From assembly GCA_013166775.1 (NCBI GenBank), contig JABLTJ010000001.1, forward strand, positions 1 to 64,000: a stretch of 64,000 nt of DNA, in the 5' to 3' direction. This DNA is from Promethearchaeati archaeon. Lineage in GTDB: Archaea > Asgardarchaeota > Heimdallarchaeia > Heimdallarchaeales > Heimdallarchaeaceae. The notes under the pieces were generated by a model. The model saw only the letters and a list, made by a program, of their open reading frames with translations, was not told the DNA's origin and searched no databases. Both the position numbers and the translations under genes were made by a program. Shown here one piece after another: positions 9,394 through 17,579 of the stretch (positions are counted from its first letter, which is position 1; every line of letters starts with the position of its first letter).

Positions 9394-9744
9394 ATGTCTA
9401 TGGATTTTTGCCCAAAATGTGGAAAATTACTTCAAACTGAGAAAGATAAGAAAGGCAACACTGTTGTTATCTGTTACAAATGTGGATATAAAAGACAACT
9501 AGAAGAGGATGAAAACGTAACTCTGACGGAAGAAATAAAACATGACATGGTCAAAGAGATGACAGTTGTCTTTGATAAAACTGAAATTGATACAACCAAA
9601 CCAGTTAAAGAGATGTATTGCCCAAAATGTGAACAAAATCAGAAGATTAGTTTCTGGATGATTCAAACAAGAAGTGCAGATGAATCACCTACAAGATTCT
9701 TTAGATGTACAGCCTGTGATGAAACATGGCGTGAATATGATTGA
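9394..9744 (+). CDS. tfs: Transcription elongation factor TFS (TFIIS-like)
   Basis: TFS stimulates RNA cleavage by backtracked RNA polymerase. An N-terminal zinc ribbon (C6, C9, C27, C30) and a C-terminal TFIIS ribbon (CPKC and FRCTACDETWREYD) are present. The RSADE hairpin in TRSADESPTRFFRC supplies the acidic Asp-Glu pair that enters the polymerase active site, so it looks active. The gene begins a plus-strand run with the OB protein, PCNA and Gins51. Confidence 0.96.
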   Translation: MSMDFCPKCGKLLQTEKDKKGNTVVICYKCGYKRQLEEDENVTLTEEIKHDMVKEMTVVFDKTEIDTTKPVKEMYCPKCEQNQKISFWMIQTRSADESPTRFFRCTACDETWREYD

Positions 9745-9757
9745 TGGAAGTTGAAAT

Positions 9758-10129
9758 ATGAGTAAGAAAGAAGAATCAGAAGAATATGAAAGCGAAATAA
9801 GAAAATACTCTAGAGCTAATCCTTTTGTTGAAACTAATATTGCGGAAATTTCAAAACCAGGAAAATATAGAATAATAGGATCCATTGTGAGTTTTGAAGG
9901 AAACACAATTGTTGTCTCCGATGAAACAGAAGAAATTACTGTTGATGTAACAGAATTAGTAGATCAAGATTTTAAAGAAGGAGTACAGCTCCAAATTCTT
10001 GGGTTTGCTGAATTTGAACCTGAGAAAAGATTCAAAGCTATCATCGTTCAAGATTTCAGTGAAGTCAACATCGAGTTATATAGGCAAGTTAGAGAGCTTG
10101 AACAATCTTTAAGAAAAAATTCTCCATAG
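9758..10129 (+). CDS. Small OB-fold protein, RPA14/Rpa3-like
   Basis: This 123-residue protein has an OB-type beta pattern (YRIIGSIVSFEGNTIVVSD, then VQLQILGFAEF) followed by a C-terminal amphipathic helix with FSEVNIELYRQVRELEQ. That order resembles the small eukaryotic replication protein A subunit (OB core, then a DLxLYNxAVxII helix that makes the trimer bundle). It sits between TFS and PCNA with 13 bases from TFS. I infer a single-strand DNA binding or RPA accessory role; a generic nucleic-acid-binding OB protein is the alternative. Confidence 0.6.
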   Translation: MSKKEESEEYESEIRKYSRANPFVETNIAEISKPGKYRIIGSIVSFEGNTIVVSDETEEITVDVTELVDQDFKEGVQLQILGFAEFEPEKRFKAIIVQDFSEVNIELYRQVRELEQSLRKNSP

Positions 10130-10201
10130 AATCTTATTAGGCGATTTCCTTATATATTGAAAAGTTATTGGAAAGAAAGAGGATACTTAGCTGAAAGCAT
10201 T

Positions 10202-10213
10202 ATATATTTAAAT
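10202..10213 (+). promoter_or_regulatory. TATA-like promoter of the PCNA gene
   Basis: The element ATATATTTAAAT lies about 31 bases before the PCNA ribosome site GAGG (10233-10236) and 42 before its ATG, the right distance for an archaeal TATA box with a short 5' leader. Confidence 0.55.
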
Positions 10214-10243
10214 CATCAGAACCAGAAAAAATGAGGTAATAAA

Positions 10244-11029
10244 ATGACTTTTGAAATGGTCTTAGAAGACGCAAAATTAATGTCAAATATATGTTCTATT
10301 TTAAGCTCAATAGTAGCAGAAAGCAGTATTAATTTGACAGAAGATGGGATAAAGATCAAAGCATTTGATGCTACTCGCATATCTATGATCGACTTTTATA
10401 TGAAAAAAGAATCATTCAAACATTATGATGTAAAAAATTCAGAAGTAATTGGACTGAGCTTAGAAACACTTAATACTATCCTGAAGACTGCGAGCACAAG
10501 TGAAAGCCTAAGAATGGCATTGGATGATGCCACTAAAAGATTTATAATTGAATTCATTGGAAAAAATCAAAAAAGAAAGTTTGCTCTTTCTTTAATAGAT
10601 ATACCTGAAGAAGGCAATATTCCTGATTCTATACATATTGACTTTGATACTAATTTTGAGGTAAAGGCATCATTTATTCAGCAAGTAATAAAAGATGCAG
10701 AAATGGTTAGCGATTATTTGAGAATTAAGGCTAAAGAAGATGGAATATATTTTGGTGCTGAAAGCGATACAAAAGAGATGGATACTTTTATTGAACCACA
10801 AAGTGAAGAAATGGAAACTGAAGCTTTCCAAGTGACTGGTGAGTCTGAAGCAGTGTATTCTCTGGATTTTCTATCAAACTTTCTTAAAGGAATTAGGTCT
10901 TCTGATTATGTAAAAATATCCTTCAATCAAGAACAACCTATCAGAATAGTATATGAAATTGAAGATAAAGGTCATTTAATTTATTTTGTAGCTCCTAGAA
11001 TTGAAGAAAGCGAAGAGATCGAAGAATAA
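10244..11029 (+). CDS. pcn: DNA polymerase sliding clamp (PCNA)
   Basis: PCNA encircles DNA as a trimer and tethers polymerase B, FEN1 and ligase. The 261 residues show the two-domain clamp: KIKAFDATRISMIDFYM in the first half, the interdomain connector around residues 115-135, and VKISFNQEQPIRIVYEI followed by IYFVAPRIEE at the C-terminal strand that binds PIP boxes. GAGG lies 7 bases before the ATG. The downstream Gins51 gene is on the same strand. Confidence 0.96.
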   Translation: MTFEMVLEDAKLMSNICSILSSIVAESSINLTEDGIKIKAFDATRISMIDFYMKKESFKHYDVKNSEVIGLSLETLNTILKTASTSESLRMALDDATKRFIIEFIGKNQKRKFALSLIDIPEEGNIPDSIHIDFDTNFEVKASFIQQVIKDAEMVSDYLRIKAKEDGIYFGAESDTKEMDTFIEPQSEEMETEAFQVTGESEAVYSLDFLSNFLKGIRSSDYVKISFNQEQPIRIVYEIEDKGHLIYFVAPRIEESEEIEE

Positions 11030-11091
11030 GGAGATAGCTGAAATCAACTGCCGAGGGAGTAACTTTAATTAAATACAGATGAGGATGCCCA

Positions 11092-11664
11092 GTGTTCGAT
11101 AAAATTCAATCAAAGTGGAAAGAAGAACGTGAGAAGAACAATCTTACACCAATGTCAGAGGCGTTTTATGGTGCAATGAGGGATTTTCTGAAACAACGGA
11201 CTATTAAAGCTAAAGAGGAAATAAATCCTTTTATGAAAAAAATGCTTGAATCAAGATTGGATAGATTGAGGTATGTAATTAACGATCTAATCAAAATCAG
11301 AACTACAAAAATAATTAGAATGGTGACTAGTAAAGAAGAAATCACTGTCAGCACTACACGTGAAGAATCGGACTTTTACATTAGAATGAAGAAGATTTAT
11401 GATATATACAGAAAGGAAATATTCTCACCCAAAGATGTCGCTTTTACAGATATAGAAGCAATATTAGATGCAGAAGATACAGAGAAGGACGAAAAAATAG
11501 AATATGTGGCAGTTAGATTTCTTATAAGCACAAAAGATAAGATACAGGGTCTAGATGGTAGAACATATGGACCCTTTGCTAAAGAAGACGTTTGTCTTTT
11601 ACCAAAAGAAAATGCTATAGGTTTTGTACGTAGAGAAATTGCAGAGGATATTGATTTTAAATAA
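11092..11664 (+). CDS. GINS subunit Gins51 (Sld5/Psf1-type)
   Basis: GINS joins MCM and GAN/Cdc45 in the archaeal replicative helicase. The helical A domain (about residues 1-110) comes before a small B domain (about 135-190) with the hallmark DGRTYGPFAKEDVCLLPKEN, the order of the Gins51 type. The GTG at 11092 follows GAGG with 6 bases between. Neighbours are PCNA upstream and, convergent, eS27; replication and translation genes are interleaved here. Confidence 0.9.
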   Translation: MFDKIQSKWKEEREKNNLTPMSEAFYGAMRDFLKQRTIKAKEEINPFMKKMLESRLDRLRYVINDLIKIRTTKIIRMVTSKEEITVSTTREESDFYIRMKKIYDIYRKEIFSPKDVAFTDIEAILDAEDTEKDEKIEYVAVRFLISTKDKIQGLDGRTYGPFAKEDVCLLPKENAIGFVRREIAEDIDFK

Positions 11665-11683
11665 AAAGAACCTAATTAAGTTT

Positions 11684-11869
11684 CTAAGAAAGATTCTCTA
11701 AAATTTCACCTAGAATTTTAGCTTTACCACCACGAGGTTGTGCCAATTCAGCCTCACACACATTGCATTTTACAACTATTTTTGCTGAATCAAACACTAT
11801 TTGTTCATTATTACAACCTGGGCATTTTACCTTAAGAAAGCTTGTAGTTGGATAAGGTATTTTTGACAT
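11684..11869 (-). CDS. Ribosomal protein eS27
   Basis: This small-subunit protein has one zinc ribbon with C16, C19, C35 and C38 (KCPGCNN and KCNVCEAEL) and the family tail QPRGGKAK. I place the start at the ATG at 11869 (MSKIPYP), giving 61 residues, the normal archaeal size; the frame stays open upstream to 11923 but that part has no family resemblance. Confidence 0.93.
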   Translation of the reverse strand: MSKIPYPTTSFLKVKCPGCNNEQIVFDSAKIVVKCNVCEAELAQPRGGKAKILGEILENLS

Positions 11870-11938
11870 GATTGTAGCAAAATAGATGGAATTTAAATGT
11901 CTTTTGATAAAAGGGAAAAACATAACCTAGGAAGGTAT

Positions 11939-12055
11939 TGGTGCGGGGAGGGAGATTCGAACTCCCGAACCACTAAGGATCCGGTTACTCATCTAGCCCT
12001 TATTTCAGATGATAAATCTTGAGCCGGACGCCGTTGACCGCTTGGCTATCCCCGC
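11939..12055 (-). tRNA. tRNA-Leu(CAA) with canonical intron
   Basis: Read on the minus strand, the gene starts GCGGGGATAG, has a long variable arm as expected for leucine tRNAs, and ends with discriminator A and encoded CCA (11941-11939). The anticodon stem TCCGG/CCGGA encloses the loop CTCAAG...A, giving anticodon CAA. A 32-nt intron interrupts the gene after position 37. Confidence 0.93.
11986..12017 (-). other. Intron of tRNA-Leu(CAA), position 37/38
   Basis: The exon bases CTCA pair with TGAG at the intron end, leaving bulges AGA and TAA on opposite strands. This is a bulge-helix-bulge whose two cuts (AG^A and TA^A) remove exactly these 32 bases and restore a seven-base anticodon loop. 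Confidence 0.88.
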
Positions 12056-12147
12056 TTAAATTAACTGATCAAGTTAATTGTATTTGTGCTATCCCCGTCT
12101 TCTTTTTAATATTTTCTCTTTGTTTGTAAATTATTAAAAATAAGAAA

Positions 12148-13404
12148 TTATGATGTTCTATATCTTCTTCTAGTTCTTCCAGAAAGACAATATACAACAA
12201 TTAATACAAAACCTAATCCCCACATGCTTAGTGAAGCTTCTTCTTCTCCATTAAAAACGACTAGTGTGGTATCTATGTTCTCATTCCCCCAATCATCGAC
12301 AACTGTAAGAGATACATTGTAATCTTCATGTGGCTCAACATTTACTTTGCATAACAATTCCAGTTCTGCATATGGACCCATTACGTTTCCATATTTGTCT
12401 AATTTGCTATTTACATAGCAATAGTAGTAGAGAGAAGATCTATCGGATACAAAAAAAGGTACTGTAATTGATTCATTTTCTTCTGTAAAATAAATAATAT
12501 CATAGTTGTGGATTGTGGGTGCAATAATATCATCCTCCCATTGATACTTTTCGTTATTCAAAATATAATCAGTTGCATTTAATGACAACTCATAATAGAT
12601 ATTATCAACTACTGTTGGAAAAGGATAATTTTCTGTAAACCCTGCAGTGAATCTAATTAAATCCGCAATATTTGGATAACTCTCAAACGTTTCGTTGTAA
12701 CTTTCTCTGATTAATGGAAGAGAATATTCATACATCTCATCAATACTTACAACACCATCTCTAGATAGATCCGCATTTATGTCTTTCATTGTTTTCGCCC
12801 AGAAATGAGATGAAATACCTCCAACAAAAGGTGGTTCACTTAAAACCCATGTGTCATTTTCTGGTGTACAGGTGATAGCATAACTATCCTCACCTACACT
12901 ACCCATCGCAAACAAATTTCCATAGAAATTCTTGATGAATTCCCCAGTAAAGCAAGTTTCCATGAAGATTACTTTATTGCTGGTTCCTATGTCATTAAAT
13001 TCTTTCTGAAACCAGTCATTGAAATTCAGAACATCACGACAATAAGTATGGCCATGAGCTGTAATATAAACAAAAACTAAATCATTCTCATCTACATTTT
13101 CTTCTAAATAATCTAGTTGCTCGAGGAATATTTCTTCTGTGATATTTTCTTCCCCTAGAAATAATGTGATATTTTCATCCTGCCACCCCAATTCTATCAA
13201 GCTACTTCTTATTTCAATCGATGAGCATAAAGTTTCATCGTTTACGACATAAGGAAATTGGTCGAAAAGTAAAGCATAGGTACTTATTGGATTATATTTT
13301 TCCTGAAAAATGTTTGAAGGTGTTAATGATGTTGAATCAAGCGAAAAACTAATGGAAGTAAGTAATAATGCTAAAGTTAAGAAGTGATATATGCTCATTT
13401 TCAT
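12148..13404 (-). CDS. Secreted, membrane-anchored caspase/legumain-like cysteine peptidase (clan CD)
   Basis: The 418-residue protein opens with a signal peptide (hydrophobic residues 5-21). The catalytic domain follows with the His motif YITAHGH (His117-Gly118) and, after another strand, VIFMETCFTGEF (Cys151), the His-Gly/Cys arrangement of clan CD peptidases such as legumain, GPI8 and metacaspases. A beta-rich domain (about 290-385) resembles an Ig-like surface module. The C-terminus has a membrane helix (about 392-410) and an Arg-rich tail, so the enzyme would sit outside the cell, anchored by its end. Substrate is unknown. The family assignment within clan CD is not certain. Confidence 0.8.
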   Translation of the reverse strand: MKMSIYHFLTLALLLTSISFSLDSTSLTPSNIFQEKYNPISTYALLFDQFPYVVNDETLCSSIEIRSSLIELGWQDENITLFLGEENITEEIFLEQLDYLEENVDENDLVFVYITAHGHTYCRDVLNFNDWFQKEFNDIGTSNKVIFMETCFTGEFIKNFYGNLFAMGSVGEDSYAITCTPENDTWVLSEPPFVGGISSHFWAKTMKDINADLSRDGVVSIDEMYEYSLPLIRESYNETFESYPNIADLIRFTAGFTENYPFPTVVDNIYYELSLNATDYILNNEKYQWEDDIIAPTIHNYDIIYFTEENESITVPFFVSDRSSLYYYCYVNSKLDKYGNVMGPYAELELLCKVNVEPHEDYNVSLTVVDDWGNENIDTTLVVFNGEEEASLSMWGLGFVLIVVYCLSGRTRRRYRTS

Positions 13405-13463
13405 ACGCTCAACTCATGCACTTATATTGGTATCGAACTCAATTGCATAGGATTAACCACGAG

Positions 13464-14645
13464 TCATAGTTTGAGTAAAATCATGTCTTCTTGCCTTTTA
13501 GAGAGAAATTCACATCCGGTTTTTGTTACAATAACATCTTCTTCCACGCTGCAAAAACCATGGTTTTCGATGAATACATGAAGCTCCAAGGTAAATGTCT
13601 GTCCCTCCTCTATTGTTTGAAAAGGTGAGTTTCCATATTTTTCCCAACGTGGTCCTAGAAGACAGCCACCATCATGAACATTTCTTCCAATTTGGTGACC
13701 CAACGCATGTTTAAATTCTTCATATCCTGCATCAGTGATAATTTTCCTTGATACGAAATCTACTTCCCATCCCTTCAATCCTGGTTTGAGCTTCTCGGCT
13801 CCTGCAGATATTGCTTTTATTACAAAATCAAAAGCTTTCTCAACTTCTTTTGGAGGGGAATCTTCATTTTCTTTTAATACATAGTGAACTCGTTGGATAT
13901 CTGAAGCATAACCATCGTAAAAAACTCCATAATCAATATTAATCAGATCACCTTGTTTCACGACTACTTCTGAAGTTGCTTTTCCGTGGCCAATAGTTGT
14001 TTCTGATCCCACATTTATCAAGGGTTGATATGAAACTGTAACATTATTTTCTTCTGTAAATTTCAACAAGATACTCTCAAGATCCTGTTCAGTCATACCT
14101 AATTTTACTGACTCAGCAAGATGTTTGTGTCCCCTTTCACTGATTTCAACAGCTTTTCTTATTTTTTCCAATTCTAAAGGGGTCTTTCTTCCTCTCAATG
14201 CTGCGAGTAAATTGTCTGAAGATATCAATCTGTCTTTGTAAGGAGTGTTTTCCAGAAATTTATTCAATCTCAACCATAAACCATGTGTTAAGCCATCAGC
14301 TGCTACATTGTCCTCAGAATAGTTAATTGCAATAGAATTGGGGTCTATTTCATCTAATACTCTTAATAAATCGGGTTGAAGGCTCTCATCAAAACTTATT
14401 ATTTCATCATATATATCTATCATCTCTATATTTGGAACGTCATAACGACCACAGATTACGGTTTTTCTTCCATCTTTACTAATTAAGAACATTGTTTGCC
14501 AAGTTAGCCAAGAATCTTCAGTAAGGAAGTATAAACAAGGATCATGAATTTCAGAAGTTTTTCTGACATAGGTTAGCCATAAATCTATTTCTAATTCGTT
14601 TAAAATATCTACAACTTGATCTGTTTTTTGCTTTACAATACTCAT
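13464..14645 (-). CDS. pepQ: M24-family Xaa-Pro dipeptidase/aminopeptidase
   Basis: The protein has the creatinase-type N-domain (about residues 1-150) and the pita-bread catalytic domain. Metal ligands are visible: Asp in NIDYGVFYDG, Asp in YASDIQR, His in ALGHQIGRNVHDGG, Glu in FTLELHV and Glu in SVEEDVIV. These enzymes release N-terminal residues or dipeptides before proline using two Mn or Co ions. The 393-residue length fits. It is upstream of the secreted peptidase gene on the same strand but is itself cytoplasmic (no signal peptide). Confidence 0.88.
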   Translation of the reverse strand: MSIVKQKTDQVVDILNELEIDLWLTYVRKTSEIHDPCLYFLTEDSWLTWQTMFLISKDGRKTVICGRYDVPNIEMIDIYDEIISFDESLQPDLLRVLDEIDPNSIAINYSEDNVAADGLTHGLWLRLNKFLENTPYKDRLISSDNLLAALRGRKTPLELEKIRKAVEISERGHKHLAESVKLGMTEQDLESILLKFTEENNVTVSYQPLINVGSETTIGHGKATSEVVVKQGDLINIDYGVFYDGYASDIQRVHYVLKENEDSPPKEVEKAFDFVIKAISAGAEKLKPGLKGWEVDFVSRKIITDAGYEEFKHALGHQIGRNVHDGGCLLGPRWEKYGNSPFQTIEEGQTFTLELHVFIENHGFCSVEEDVIVTKTGCEFLSKRQEDMILLKL

Positions 14646-14818
14646 TTCAAACAGGTATGCTCATCCCTCTTTTTGTATTTTCCTCTGTAAACATCATCTA
14701 TTATGTTAAAAGAAAACGATATACTCAGCAAAGGATAAAAAAAACGTTTCATAAGAGAAAGTTAAAGAATGTTTAAATACATAATATTTTGTAAGTTGAT
14801 GGTCAATAGCTTTCACGC

Positions 14819-15445
14819 GTGAGAATGCCAATGTCTAAAGAAGATGTCAGTAAATCAGGGGAAAATGAAGATGTCAGTTCAAGCAAAATGACATCCAAAA
14901 TCAATATTTCTGAAAGGCAAAGGCAAACCCTGATTGAGGTTGTGGATGATATAGCTGGTGAAGAAGTAAAAAAAGTTACTTTAGTTTTATTAAACGTAGA
15001 TGAAGAAACAACCGATGAGGAAATATCAGAAAAACTAGATATGAGATTAAATCAGGTACGAAAATCTCTTTACAAGTTATATGATCTCCAATTAGCTACT
15101 TTTAGAAGAATAAGAGATAAATCTACTGGATGGTTTGTTTATTTTTGGACTCTTCATCCTGAAAGAATTGATATGTTTGTAGAAAAGAAACAACAAGAAG
15201 TATTAGAAAAACTACAGTCAAGATTGGATTATGAAGAATCTAATATGTTTTTCACATGTAACAATCCTGAATGTCCTCGAGTTATTTTTCAGGAAGCAAT
15301 GGATCAAAATTTTGAATGTGATCGTTGTGGAGGTCGGTTAGAAGCTTTTGACAATGAACAACTTATCACTGTTCTAAAAGAAAAAATCGTGGAACTAGAG
15401 GAAATCAAAGATAAAACACAGAAAATAATGAAAGGTGAAAAATAA
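14819..15445 (+). CDS. tfe: Transcription initiation factor TFE (alpha subunit)
   Basis: TFE helps open promoter DNA with RNA polymerase. The winged helix (about residues 35-110; ISEKLDMRLNQVRKSLYKL and GWFVYFWTLHPERI) is followed by a coiled linker and a C-terminal zinc ribbon (FFTCNNPECPR and FECDRCGGRL). The start is uncertain: GTG 14819, ATG 14825 and ATG 14831 are all in frame. A TATA-like TTTAAATA at 14772-14779 would give a very short leader. Confidence 0.93.
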   Translation: MRMPMSKEDVSKSGENEDVSSSKMTSKINISERQRQTLIEVVDDIAGEEVKKVTLVLLNVDEETTDEEISEKLDMRLNQVRKSLYKLYDLQLATFRRIRDKSTGWFVYFWTLHPERIDMFVEKKQQEVLEKLQSRLDYEESNMFFTCNNPECPRVIFQEAMDQNFECDRCGGRLEAFDNEQLITVLKEKIVELEEIKDKTQKIMKGEK

Positions 15446-15458
15446 ACAAATTCCCAAA

Positions 15459-16143
15459 TTATTTTCTAAGTCTTTCTTGTATAGTATCACTTTCAAGTTC
15501 TTTTATTGCATTTCTTGCAATCCATTTTGAGCTCTTTGATTCCAATACAAGTATTTTCTTTGCAACTTCACATGCTTTTATGTTGAGTAATAAGTTTCGT
15601 TTTCCTATCTGTCTTAATGCCCAATTAATCGCCTTTTTTACATTATTTCTATCATCTACAGATTCTTTCTTAATATACGTGAAAAATGTTTCAAATTTAC
15701 TATTCTCAGCTTTCGTGTCCTTCCATGCTAGAACTGCCATCAATGCGAATGCTGCACGTTTTACAAATTCCTCTTTTCTGGAGCTCCATTCAATTGCTTT
15801 TTCATACGCGAATTTCGTTAAATAAAACAAGTTCATACATGTTTGATCTACGCCCTCCCAATAAGAGAAATATTCTGAAATAACCCACCTTTCCATTTGC
15901 TTTTCTGTTACTTGAGTGGGATTGTCAATCATTGTTGCAAGAATCATCGTCTCTCTAAAGCCTAGTTCCCATAATTCTTGTGCTAAATCGTGATTTGTTC
16001 TGATTTTTTTTTACCATTTTTCTAAGAATGGGAATCTTTACACCAAACACTTTATTTGGGTTTATTCCACTCCTCTTCATTCCTTCAATACTACTTGGAT
16101 CATAAAAGGATTTCAACTCTTCTAGTATTTCTTTACTATTCAT
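15459..16143 (-). pseudogene. DNA alkylation repair (AlkD-like HEAT repeat) protein, frameshifted
   Basis: Two frames on the minus strand together make one AlkD-like protein. The first (from the ATG at 16143, MNSKEILEELKSFYDP, through VFGVKIPILRKMVKK) runs into a run of nine A (T9 at 16004-16012 on the plus strand). Removing one A joins it to IRTNHDLAQELWELGFRET and then to the second frame (MILATMIDNPTQVTEKQMER onward). Helices with WVISEYFSYWEGVDQTCMN and KRAAFALMAVLAWKD are typical of AlkD-like helical repeats. The joined protein would have about 227 residues, normal for the family. A homopolymer sequencing error, a true mutation or programmed slippage are all possible. Confidence 0.82.
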
Positions 16144-16262
16144 GCGTATCTCAAGAAACAATTGTTTTTTAGATATAAACTTGTTACTGAATATTTAAAT
16201 CAATAAAGTTTTATTTACCAAAATTCTTATTTTCAATATCTTTCATAAGTGGTGTTCATATT

Positions 16263-16811
16263 ATGATATTGGATCTTGCACAAGTACAGGAAGAAGTTCA
16301 AAATGCAGGTTTGAGTGGTTTAATAATAAAATTAGATCATGTAGCTTATCGTGTGGAAAAAGGAAAAAGAGAAAAAACTATGGTCGAGCTCGCAAGTTTG
16401 GTACCTTATCATGAATTCAAAACCTTCAAAGTAATTCCAATGAATGCAATAACAAGTTGTATCAAATTATATGATACATTACCAGTTATTGTTGTGAGTG
16501 AGGGGTTAACAGAAGATTCTATAGTTGAGAAATATGTTAAGAAGTATGGCGGACGGATACATCACCTAGCCTATTTAGTTAGTGATATTGATAAAGTTGT
16601 AGAGATTCAAAGAAAAAGAGGAGTGAAGTTTACTACTGATCATATCATAGGAAGTGTAGAAGAAGGTATAAAACAAATATTTACCTTACCCACAGAAACT
16701 GCAAACCATATAATAGAGTACATACAGCGATTTGGAGATTTTGACGGTTTCTTTACTCCTTCAAACATTGGATCTTTAATGAAATCAACTGAAAAATTGG
16801 GTGAAGCTTAG
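16263..16811 (+). CDS. VOC-superfamily protein, 4-hydroxyphenylpyruvate dioxygenase-like
   Basis: A single vicinal-oxygen-chelate domain pair is present: LDHVAYRV (metal His near residue 25), IHHLAYLV (second His) and NHIIEYIQR (Glu ligand). The C-terminal GDFDGFFTPSNIGSLMKSTE closely follows the pattern of HPPD C-termini, but the protein (182 residues) is about half the size of HPPD. It could be a dioxygenase, an epimerase or another VOC enzyme; the substrate cannot be told. Confidence 0.75.
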   Translation: MILDLAQVQEEVQNAGLSGLIIKLDHVAYRVEKGKREKTMVELASLVPYHEFKTFKVIPMNAITSCIKLYDTLPVIVVSEGLTEDSIVEKYVKKYGGRIHHLAYLVSDIDKVVEIQRKRGVKFTTDHIIGSVEEGIKQIFTLPTETANHIIEYIQRFGDFDGFFTPSNIGSLMKSTEKLGEA

Positions 16812-16858
16812 GATAGGAAAAATTTATCTTCTAAAACTAGAATATAAAAACGATAAAC

Positions 16859-17380
16859 ATGAAAAAATTACAAGAAAATCCTTCCTCTGCTCTTTATCCT
16901 AATCCTGTTATGCTTGTTTCTTCTTCCTATAAAGGAAAAGACTCTATAATAACACTAGCTTGGGGTGGTACACTCAGTTCATCACCTCCTACTGTTGGAA
17001 TAGCTATTAGAAAAAACAGATTTTCATATGATTTAATTGCAAATTCCAAAGAATTTGTTGTTAATATACCTACAACTGAGATGTTAGAAGAAGTAGAGCT
17101 TTGCGGAACAGAATCAGGACGAGATGTCGATAAGTGGAAGGGATGTAATTTCACCAAAGGACAAGGTACCATTGTAGAAACACCGCTTATTGTTGAATGT
17201 CCTGTTAGCATAGAATGTAAACTCTTCAAAATAGTTGAGCTTGGATCACATGATTTATTCTTAGGTGAAGTAGTAGCCTTGCACTTGGACGAAGAATGGA
17301 AACAAGACAAATTCCCTAATATGCTTACATATACAAGGGGAGTTTATAACAAGTGTGAAAAAACTGATAAAATACTGTAA
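16859..17380 (+). CDS. Flavin reductase-like FMN-binding split-barrel protein
   Basis: The 173-residue protein has the flavoredoxin/flavin reductase pattern: an N-terminal YPNPVMLVSSSYKGKDSI, then LAWGGTLSSSPPTVGIAIRKNRFSYDLI, the part that normally contacts FMN. It resembles the small archaeal and bacterial proteins that carry electrons on FMN. Its partner is unknown. It starts 48 bases after the VOC gene on the same strand. Confidence 0.85.
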   Translation: MKKLQENPSSALYPNPVMLVSSSYKGKDSIITLAWGGTLSSSPPTVGIAIRKNRFSYDLIANSKEFVVNIPTTEMLEEVELCGTESGRDVDKWKGCNFTKGQGTIVETPLIVECPVSIECKLFKIVELGSHDLFLGEVVALHLDEEWKQDKFPNMLTYTRGVYNKCEKTDKIL

Positions 17381-17382
17381 TG

Positions 17383-17459
17383 TGGTGGCAGAACAGGGAT
17401 TTGAACCCTGGTTCCTTTGCTCCCGAAGCAAAAATCTTGCCAAGCTAGACCATCCTGCC
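17383..17459 (-). tRNA. tRNA-Pro(CGG)
   Basis: On the minus strand the gene reads GGCAGGATGG... with acceptor stem GGCAGGA/TTCTGCC, anticodon stem TTTGC/GCAAA, loop TTCGGGA (anticodon CGG), T-loop GGTTCAAATCC and encoded CCA (17385-17383). No intron is present. Confidence 0.94.
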
Positions 17460-17579
17460 TTCTTTTACATTACATAATTATTGTTCTTTTCTATCTTATT
17501 TTTTTTAATTAAAAAAATTATGACGTAGTCATATATTTTGATTCTTCAACTAAAAAATTATAACATACAATGTTTAACG

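Noticed and set aside
17261-17443. Minus-strand frame across tRNA-Pro
   Set aside because: It overlaps the tRNA gene and the flavin reductase-like gene and has no family resemblance.
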